Assembly: GCA_023433945.1 (NCBI GenBank)
Contig: JAEYTP010000106.1
Span: forward strand, 1-11,011
Length of the DNA: 11,011 nucleotides
Reading direction: 5' to 3'
DNA from: Bacillota bacterium
GTDB lineage: Bacteria; Bacillota; Clostridia; Acetivibrionales; DSM-1351
The stretch's first letter is position 1; every line of letters starts with the position of its first letter. Positions 1 to 4,743 of this stretch are shown in pieces. Both the position numbers and the translations under genes were made by a program. The notes beneath the pieces were generated by a model. That model was not told the origin of the DNA, did not search any database, and was given only the letters and a program-made list of their open reading frames with translations.

Positions 1-48
1 ACCTGCCGGGTATGAACCGGATGCTCTGGCCAACTGAGCTACGCCGCC
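1..48 (-). tRNA. tRNA-Met (CAT), 5' part only, cut by window edge
   Basis: Read on the minus strand, the sequence begins GGCGGCG (acceptor arm), then TA, a GCTC/GAGC D-stem with an AGTTGGCCA loop, and an anticodon arm with four GC pairs around the loop TTCATAC. The anticodon CAT is complementary to bases 12-14. The first 48 nt of the tRNA are present (to the variable loop); the T-arm and 3' acceptor strand lie beyond the left edge. The outermost anticodon-stem pair (27-43) reads as T-C, a mismatch. The acceptor sequence and overall form resemble elongator tRNA-Met of Firmicutes. A CAT anticodon could also be lysidine-modified tRNA-Ile, which is less likely from the body sequence. Confidence 0.9.
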
Positions 49-81
49 ATCAGTGTTGCGCGTTCCCTAACGTGCTTTTAC

Positions 82-111
82 ATTATACATAATAAGTAAC
101 GCTTATGTCAA
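82..111 (-). promoter_or_regulatory. Promoter of the tRNA gene
   Basis: On the minus strand a perfect TTGACA (106-111) is followed after 18 bp by a perfect TATAAT (82-87). The expected start is near position 75, about 27 nt before the mature tRNA 5' end. Such consensus boxes are typical of stable RNA genes. Confidence 0.85.
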
Positions 112-197
112 TAGGTTCTTTAATAAATTTTTTAAGATTATTTTACCAGTTAAATAGGCTCTTTGAGAGCAATTATCCTAATGGGAATCCCTGTTAA

Positions 198-1235
198 TTA
201 CCTAGTTATTGTAACCTTATTAAGCCCTCTTGGTGCATCGGGATTTAGGCCCTTTAGTAATGACAAATTACAGGCAAACATCTGTGCAATCACAACATTA
301 TATAATGGTGAAACATAATCACTGCAGTTATCGGGTATTTTAATAGCTGCATTGCCTATTTCTAATATATCCATATTATTTGAGATTATTAGTATATCCG
401 CTCCATTGTCTTTTAGCTTATGTAGCATTTCAACTATATCCTTTTGGGATGGACCATTTGGGGCAAATACAATTACAGGCATGTCCTTCTCTATCATCGC
501 AAAAGGTCCATGATGGAAGTCAGAAGTTGCATACGCCTTTGCTCTAACATAGGTTGTTTCCTGTATCTTCAAGGCTGTTTCTAATGCTATTGAGTAGTTT
601 ATTCCTCTAGCAAGCACAAAGCCTTCCTTCATAAATCTATACCTGCTTACAATGTCTTTTATCTCTTCTGATTGATTAAATATAGTGCTCATAGCAGCTG
701 GCACCTGCTTAATTTCTTGCAATAGCTCACAATTGTCAGCCCATTTTGCAATAAAGTTAATTAATAGATATACAGTAGATGTAAATGTCTTTGTAGCGGC
801 AACACTTTTTTCTATTCCTGTATTGCAGAACAAGTGGTATCTAGAAGCAGTTGCAAGTGGTGAATCCTCAAAATTTGTTATGCTCAATGTTATAGCATCT
901 TGCATATCAGCACTCTTTATTACTTCTATTACATCAGCAGCCTTTCCTGACTGAGATATACCAATTACCAAGCTGTTTTTCATATTGAGATTTTTATTGT
1001 ACATAGTAAATACTGATGGTGCTGCAAGTGATACTGGTATTCCAACAAGTGTTTCTATAGCATACTTTGCATATACTGCTGCATGATCAGATGTGCCTCT
1101 TGCAGCGATGATTACATTTGATATTTGTCTATTCTTTAAATCTTCTACTACCTTATTGATCATTTCATCGTTTGTTTCGATTGTCTTCTTTAGAATTTCA
1201 GGTTGCTGAAGTATTTCTTCCATCATTTTTACCAT
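198..1235 (-). CDS. GlmS-like double SIS-domain sugar-phosphate isomerase/deaminase (NagB-II type candidate)
   Basis: A cytoplasmic protein of 345 aa with two SIS (sugar isomerase) domains, equivalent to the isomerase half of glucosamine-6-phosphate synthase without the glutaminase half. Visible motifs are ARGTSDHA (residues 45-52), the phosphosugar-binding SQSG (94-97), an EKSVAATKTFTS block (142-153) matching the GlmS EIGVASTKAFT region, ALKIQE (221-226), SDFHHGP (238-244) where GlmS has KHGP, and a GlmS-like tail (DAPRGLNKVTIT). GlmS-like proteins lacking the glutaminase domain act as alternative glucosamine-6-phosphate deaminases (NagB-II) or related amino-sugar or fructosamine phosphate enzymes. 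The adjacent NagR-type regulator favours an amino sugar; the exact substrate is inferred. The start is placed at ATG 1235 because GGAGGAG (about 1243-1249) sits correctly before it. The in-frame ATG at 1250 overlaps that ribosome binding site and would add MEEII, so it is unlikely. The gene has its own promoter and operator candidate upstream. Confidence 0.88.
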   Translation of the reverse strand: MVKMMEEILQQPEILKKTIETNDEMINKVVEDLKNRQISNVIIAARGTSDHAAVYAKYAIETLVGIPVSLAAPSVFTMYNKNLNMKNSLVIGISQSGKAADVIEVIKSADMQDAITLSITNFEDSPLATASRYHLFCNTGIEKSVAATKTFTSTVYLLINFIAKWADNCELLQEIKQVPAAMSTIFNQSEEIKDIVSRYRFMKEGFVLARGINYSIALETALKIQETTYVRAKAYATSDFHHGPFAMIEKDMPVIVFAPNGPSQKDIVEMLHKLKDNGADILIISNNMDILEIGNAAIKIPDNCSDYVSPLYNVVIAQMFACNLSLLKGLNPDAPRGLNKVTITR

Positions 1236-1242
1236 AATTATC

Positions 1243-1249
1243 TCCTCCA
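1243..1249 (-). promoter_or_regulatory. Ribosome binding site that decides the start of the SIS gene
   Basis: GGAGGAG on the minus strand lies 7 nt before ATG 1235. An upstream in-frame ATG at 1250 overlaps the same bases, so it can hardly be the main start. Confidence 0.8.
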
Positions 1250-1278
1250 TAAAATAAACTAAAATGAATATGTAGTTT

Positions 1279-1343
1279 GCCTGTAGGCATAGCTGCAGGC
1301 TTGGACTGAGATCTAGTCTTAAAATGAATTTAAGGATTCAGTC
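1279..1343 (-). other. Structured 5' leader of the SIS gene: two candidate stem-loops
   Basis: The leader of about 134 nt contains a nested inverted repeat: outer arms GACTGA/TCAGTC at 1304-1309 and 1338-1343, and inner arms CTTAAA/TTTAAG at 1318-1323 and 1329-1334 around a 5-nt loop. A second, smaller repeat GCCTG/CAGGC is at 1279-1283 and 1296-1300. GACT at 1304-1307 could instead pair with AGTC at 1315-1318, so alternative folds exist. It does not match the glmS ribozyme. A regulatory role is inference only. Confidence 0.4.
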
Positions 1344-1352
1344 TAGTTGTAT

Positions 1353-1368
1353 AGTTGTATATACCACT
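1353..1368. promoter_or_regulatory. NagR/DasR-like operator candidate of the SIS gene
   Basis: The minus strand reads AGTGGTATATACAACT, an almost perfect palindrome. It resembles the dre/NagR operator consensus (ACTGGTCTAGACCACT type) recognised by HutC/DasR/NagR GntR regulators. It lies directly after the -10 box and covers the expected transcription start, a classic repressor position. A second TATACAACTA follows immediately downstream on the minus strand. Confidence 0.7.
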
Positions 1369-1375
1369 TAATTCA

Positions 1376-1404
1376 AGTATATAACAAGAAATCATAATTT
1401 TCAA
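1376..1404 (-). promoter_or_regulatory. Promoter of the SIS gene
   Basis: On the minus strand TTGAAA (1399-1404), a 17-bp spacer and TATACT (1376-1381) form a good sigma-A promoter. The expected start near 1369 abuts the operator candidate at 1353-1368. Confidence 0.75.
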
Positions 1405-1470
1405 GTTTTTATATATGGAAATCTGCACAAAAAATCAGAAAAATATATAGTAAAACTTTAAATAAAATCT

Positions 1471-2199
1471 CTACTTATCAGTAGCATATATAGTTACGTG
1501 GTAATTGTATTTGTCAGATCTATACAAGTCTCTTTGGTAAAAAAGCTTGCTGCCAGCAGGTGAATACGTAATACCTGATATTTTGAGCACTGGAATGCCT
1601 GGAGCTATGTCAAGTAAATGCTGTATCTCTTTATTGGCATTTTTTGCTTCAATAGTATAATCAACGTGGTCAATAATTATTGAGTATTTATCTTTGATTA
1701 TTTCATAGAAGGAATGTGTTAAGTCTAACTCTTCTATACCGGCACAAAGCCTCTCAGGAATATATAATTCTTCTATAGCAATAGGCTCATTGTCTGCTAA
1801 CCTGAGCCTCTTTATCCTAACTATCGTTTCATCAAGAGATACGTCTAAAAGCTTCTTGATATCAAAGCATTGGGTATCTTTATCAAAGCCTAATACTATA
1901 GTTGACGGAGTTTTTCCTGATGTATGAACGGTTTTGGAAAAGCTATCAATATTCTTTTGTTGAAACTTAGAATGGTTTACAAATGTACCCTTGCCCTTTT
2001 CTCTGACAAGGTAACCTTCCTGAGCGAGCAGGTTTATGGCCTGTCTCGCAGTCATGCGGCTAATATTCAATGAATCTGAAAGCTCCCTCTCAGAAGGTAC
2101 ACAGTCCCCAGCCTTATATTCTCCTGCTCTAATTTTATCAAGTAGTAAATTTTTTAGCTGATAATAAGCAGGTATCGGACTCTTTTTATCAATAAACAT
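1471..2199 (-). CDS. GntR-family transcriptional regulator, HutC/NagR (UTRA) subfamily
   Basis: A DNA-binding repressor of 242 aa, the usual length of this subfamily. The N-terminal winged helix-turn-helix spans about residues 8-75, with PSERELSDSLNISRMTARQAINLLAQ-type recognition helices and the wing EGYLVREKGKGTFV. Residues about 95-235 form the UTRA effector domain, including the VRIKRLRLADNEPIAIEELYIP segment that lines the sugar-phosphate pocket in NagR and DasR. In this subfamily the effector is commonly glucosamine-6-phosphate or GlcNAc-6-phosphate, which releases the repressor from DNA. The neighbouring SIS enzyme supports an amino-sugar role. The start at 2199 is supported by AGGAGG (2208-2213) 8 nt upstream. 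A strong promoter and an operator-like site in front of the gene suggest autoregulation. The precise ligand is not provable from sequence. Confidence 0.9.
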   Translation of the reverse strand: MFIDKKSPIPAYYQLKNLLLDKIRAGEYKAGDCVPSERELSDSLNISRMTARQAINLLAQEGYLVREKGKGTFVNHSKFQQKNIDSFSKTVHTSGKTPSTIVLGFDKDTQCFDIKKLLDVSLDETIVRIKRLRLADNEPIAIEELYIPERLCAGIEELDLTHSFYEIIKDKYSIIIDHVDYTIEAKNANKEIQHLLDIAPGIPVLKISGITYSPAGSKLFYQRDLYRSDKYNYHVTIYATDK

Positions 2200-2212
2200 A
2201 TGTTTTTCCTCC

Positions 2213-2228
2213 TGTTGAGTTTACCACT
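2213..2228. promoter_or_regulatory. Second NagR-like operator candidate, in the regulator's own leader
   Basis: The minus strand reads AGTGGTAAACTCAACA, sharing 12 of 16 bases with the site at 1353-1368. It lies just after the predicted start of the regulator transcript (about 2231) and touches the ribosome binding site, as expected for autorepression. The second half-site is weaker. Confidence 0.5.
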
Positions 2229-2237
2229 TTCATCCCA

Positions 2238-2266
2238 ATTTTACTTAACAGGGTGACTAATGTCAA
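2238..2266 (-). promoter_or_regulatory. Promoter of the GntR regulator
   Basis: On the minus strand a perfect TTGACA (2261-2266), a 17-bp spacer and TAAAAT (2238-2243) lie about 40 bp before the coding start. The promoter is divergent from the one at 2330-2358. Confidence 0.8.
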
Positions 2267-2293
2267 TAATGGTTGGTATATTGTGTGTACATA

Positions 2294-2344
2294 TATTGAT
2301 TTTGCATTTGTATTGATTTTGCTTTTGTATTGATTTTGCTTTTA
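2294..2344. repeat. Three tandem copies of a 17-bp repeat
   Basis: Units at 2294-2310, 2311-2327 and 2328-2344 read TATTGATTTTGCATTTG, TATTGATTTTGCTTTTG and TATTGATTTTGCTTTTA, differing at one base each. The third copy supplies the -35-like TTGATT of the promoter candidate reading right. The array lies between two divergent promoters. Confidence 0.92.
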
Positions 2345-2358
2345 AATATATTTACAAT
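2330..2358 (+). promoter_or_regulatory. Plus-strand promoter candidate partly built from the 17-bp repeat
   Basis: TTGATT (2330-2335), a 17-bp spacer and TACAAT (2353-2358). It would start transcription near 2365, before the 40-codon reading frame at 2397 and the glycosidase-like gene at 2665. Confidence 0.55.
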
Positions 2359-2396
2359 TGAATTATTCCCCAGCGTTAACATTAACGGAGGTCATT

Positions 2397-2519
2397 ATGG
2401 CAGTAATGCATCAAAAGGACTTGTTCTCGAGTAATGAGGCAAAATCGGGAATATACGATACATATAATATTCCAAGCAAAAGGAGTTTCTCCATCACAAT
2501 TCAAAAGAGCAACATTTGA
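2397..2519 (+). CDS. Possible 40-aa small protein of unknown function
   Basis: An ATG preceded by a near-ideal GGAGGT (2387-2392, 4 nt away) opens a frame of 40 codons ending in TGA at 2517-2519. The peptide begins MAVMHQKDLFSSNEAKSG and ends SFSITIQKSNI. It is hydrophilic and basic, has no cysteine, no membrane segment and no recognisable domain. It lies downstream of a promoter candidate and could share a transcript with the gene at 2665. It could be a real microprotein, a leader peptide or a remnant of a longer gene. I do not recognise the family, and support comes only from the ribosome binding site and position. Confidence 0.45.
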   Translation: MAVMHQKDLFSSNEAKSGIYDTYNIPSKRSFSITIQKSNI

Positions 2520-2568
2520 GTAGTTTCAAGCAAGTAGTGACGAGTCATATATCACTATAATATATATA

Positions 2569-2647
2569 ATGAACTCATAAGATTGTCTCACTTCATAGGT
2601 GAATTCTTAAAACAACCATTGTAGTATAAACATGAACTCGTAAGATT
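2569..2647. repeat. Pair of 16-bp direct repeats upstream of the glycosidase-like gene
   Basis: ATGAACTCATAAGATT at 2569-2584 and ATGAACTCGTAAGATT at 2632-2647 differ at one base and start 63 bp apart, six helical turns. Each follows a TATAAT/TATAAA-like stretch. This suggests a pair of regulator sites, but no known operator matches. The rest of the gap between 2520 and 2664 shows nothing else that I recognise. Confidence 0.6.
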
Positions 2648-2664
2648 ACATAGAGAGGTGTATT

Positions 2665-4365
2665 ATGGCGTATAAGAATTTTGATGTTGCGATATTTTTT
2701 ACCTGTTTTGATTTAAATTTATGTAAGAATAATATTAATAAGTTTGAAGAAGCTATAAACTTTTTTGAAAAACACATCTCAATAGGCAAGGTATACCTCG
2801 AGACGTACCGAGCAGGCATGTACTTTAGTATTGAGGATATGTCCTTCTTTAAAAACTATTTTACGCAAAGAGGGATAAAGGTTTCCGGAGCAATTACAAC
2901 CGTTGCAAAGGGAGAAGATGCTTGGGATTTTCGTTCATTTTGCTATAGTAGTGAAAGCCAACGAAACGAATTAATTAATGTAGTAAGAAACACAGCTCAA
3001 TTATTTGACGAGGTAATACTTGATGACTTCTTTTTCACTAACTGTAAATGCGATTTGTGTATCAGCAATAAGTCCACTTCTGGTTGGTCAACCTTCAGGA
3101 TAAACCAACTTGGAGATTTCTCTAAATTACTTGTAGCTGAAGCAAAATCAGTAAATCCAAATGTTAAAATGATAATTAAATACCCAAACTGGTATGATCA
3201 CCATCAATCTACAGGCTATAGTATAAAAAGACAGATAAATATTTTTGATAGCGTTTACACTGGAACTGAAACACGAGATCCAAAGACTACTCAGCAAAAT
3301 CTACAGAGGTATATTGGTTATTTTATAATGAGATATATTGATAGTATTGCTGGTGATAATAATCTTGGAGGTTGGTTTGATTCCTTTGATTGTAAGTATA
3401 ATCTCAACTCATTTGTAGAACAGATAAACCTAACTGCTTTTGCAAAGGCAAAGGAGATAACCCTATTCTGTGCAGGCAATCTGTCCAATGATAGCAGAAT
3501 ATTTGTACCTTTAGCAGGCTTTGTATTCAGTGAACTAGACAAAGTGCTTCCGTTATTGGGTAAGCCAGTGGGAATTGATTGTTATAAGCCTTATGATTCC
3601 TGTGGTGAGGACTATATTCATGGATACTTAGGTATGCTCGGCCTGCCTCTTCAGCCCTGCCCAGAATATCCTGTTGATAGTGAGCTAATATTGCTTACAA
3701 AGAGTGCAGCCTTTGACAAATCACTTATACCCAAATTAAAGACTAGTCTCTCAAATGGCGCCTCTGTATACATTACCTCTGGGCTATTGGAAGCTTTGGG
3801 CGAAAGCATCAATACCATTGCAGAAATCAGGTGTTCTAGCAGAAAGTTTAGCACCAATTATTTTGCTACTGAAATGAAAGACTGTGCCTTTTTGGATTAC
3901 CAGTATGGCGCGACAAGCATATCGCTTCCTCAGATAGAATTCAGCACCAATGATAGTTGGCAGATTGCAGTAGCAGTCGGAGAAAATTCTAGCTGTCCTG
4001 TACTTCTCCAGAGCAAGTATAGTACTGGAAAGTTATTTGTACTTACTATACCTGACAAATTTGAAGATTTATATAACTATCCTTTGAATGTACTTAATAT
4101 ATTGCGCAGGAATATTTGCTCAAAACTACCCGTACACATTGAGGGTGTTTCAAACATCGGTTTATTCATGTATGATAATAACACCTTTATACTTGAATCA
4201 TTTTTGAGGGCAAACACTACTGTTACAGTGGCAATTCACAGAGAAAATATACATCTCAAGGATTTAACTATCAATAAGACCTATTCAGGCTTTACCAAAA
4301 ACGGCACCACCTATATTGATATTCCTCTGGCACCCTCCTCGTTTTCGTGCCTTTGCATATTATAA
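2665..4365 (+). CDS. Putative glycoside-hydrolase-like protein: barrel, GATase-like domain and beta tail; family uncertain
   Basis: A 566-aa protein without signal peptide or membrane segment, so probably cytoplasmic. Residues 1 to about 290 look like a beta/alpha barrel: short hydrophobic strands alternate with helices, and the strand end EVILDDFFFTNCKCDLC (116-132) carries an Asp pair (D120, D121) followed by CxCxxC. A second acidic cluster, TGTETRD (199-205), and GGWFDSFDC (235-243) resemble strand ends of glycosidase barrels. Residues about 300-400 (PVGIDCYKPYDS to LLEALGE) look like the class-I-amidotransferase-like trimerisation domain of GH42-type beta-galactosidases. The C-terminal ~70 residues look like a small beta sandwich. 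I infer an intracellular glycosidase acting on an imported amino-sugar-containing oligosaccharide, because the gene is divergent from a NagR-type repressor and near a SIS enzyme. Neither catalytic residues nor substrate are established. The start ATG follows GAGAGGTG (about 2653-2660); a strong terminator follows the stop. Confidence 0.65.
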   Translation: MAYKNFDVAIFFTCFDLNLCKNNINKFEEAINFFEKHISIGKVYLETYRAGMYFSIEDMSFFKNYFTQRGIKVSGAITTVAKGEDAWDFRSFCYSSESQRNELINVVRNTAQLFDEVILDDFFFTNCKCDLCISNKSTSGWSTFRINQLGDFSKLLVAEAKSVNPNVKMIIKYPNWYDHHQSTGYSIKRQINIFDSVYTGTETRDPKTTQQNLQRYIGYFIMRYIDSIAGDNNLGGWFDSFDCKYNLNSFVEQINLTAFAKAKEITLFCAGNLSNDSRIFVPLAGFVFSELDKVLPLLGKPVGIDCYKPYDSCGEDYIHGYLGMLGLPLQPCPEYPVDSELILLTKSAAFDKSLIPKLKTSLSNGASVYITSGLLEALGESINTIAEIRCSSRKFSTNYFATEMKDCAFLDYQYGATSISLPQIEFSTNDSWQIAVAVGENSSCPVLLQSKYSTGKLFVLTIPDKFEDLYNYPLNVLNILRRNICSKLPVHIEGVSNIGLFMYDNNTFILESFLRANTTVTVAIHRENIHLKDLTINKTYSGFTKNGTTYIDIPLAPSSFSCLCIL

Positions 4366-4375
4366 ATCGTCCACC

Positions 4376-4412
4376 AAAAAACCCTGCCTTTTTATGTGAG
4401 GCAGGGTTTTTT
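4376..4412. terminator. Strong bidirectional rho-independent terminator
   Basis: A perfect 13-bp stem (AAAAAACCCTGCC at 4376-4388 and GGCAGGGTTTTTT at 4400-4412) encloses an 11-nt loop. The outer A and T runs let it work in both directions. It ends the glycosidase-like gene 10 nt after its stop codon. On the minus strand it is the first strong terminator after the permease gene. Confidence 0.92.
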
Positions 4413-4495
4413 GCTTTGCGCTAATAGAATGATGTATACACACTCACCACCATGGAAATGCTAAATATGGAATTATAATCCATAGAGGTGCGAGT

Positions 4496-4714
4496 ATGAT
4501 TATACAATGTGTAAAAACAGATTTCATTAAACAGAATGATAATATTGCCATTACGCGAAATGATATATTAATCGGCTATGGCACCGTAATAGCAGTACTT
4601 GAGGAGCATGTTCTACTCAATATAGATGATAATGCCACCAAATCTATGTCCGACATATTCAGTGAAAATATAGACTGTAGTTTTACTTTTATAAACCAGC
4701 AATTTTCCCCTTAG
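4496..4714 (+). CDS. Small 72-aa protein of unknown function
   Basis: A soluble, acidic protein of 72 residues with no signal peptide and no membrane helix. The centre (NIAITRNDILIGYGTVIAV, then VLLNID) alternates short beta strands and turns around a GYGT motif, compatible with a small SH3-like beta barrel. I do not recognise the family. The start ATG is preceded by AGAGGTG (4484-4490) at 5-nt spacing. The gene stands alone between a terminator and the convergent permease gene, whose stop is 29 bp away. A TATAAT at 4474-4479 is too close to the ribosome binding site to be a comfortable -10 box. GTATA (4434-4438) plus GGAAATGCTA (4454-4463) 15 bp later loosely resembles a sporulation sigma-F/G promoter, which is speculative. 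Confidence 0.65.
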   Translation: MIIQCVKTDFIKQNDNIAITRNDILIGYGTVIAVLEEHVLLNIDDNATKSMSDIFSENIDCSFTFINQQFSP

Positions 4715-4743
4715 AATACGCAAAGCAAAGAGGATTGCTAGTT

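Noticed and set aside
158..170. Hairpin GCTCT-TTG-AGAGC as terminator of the SIS gene
   Set aside because: The stem is only 5 bp and no U-run follows on the minus strand. It may weakly affect the 3' end but is not a convincing terminator.
1251..1352. glmS ribozyme or other known riboswitch before the SIS gene
   Set aside because: The leader lacks the conserved ribozyme core and cleavage-site sequence, and the gene lacks the glutaminase half of GlmS. Only generic hairpins are visible.
4434..4463. Sporulation sigma-F/G promoter for the 72-aa gene
   Set aside because: GTATA, a 15-bp spacer and GGAAATGCTA match only loosely, and such short motifs occur by chance in AT-rich DNA. Mentioned in the gene entry as speculation only.
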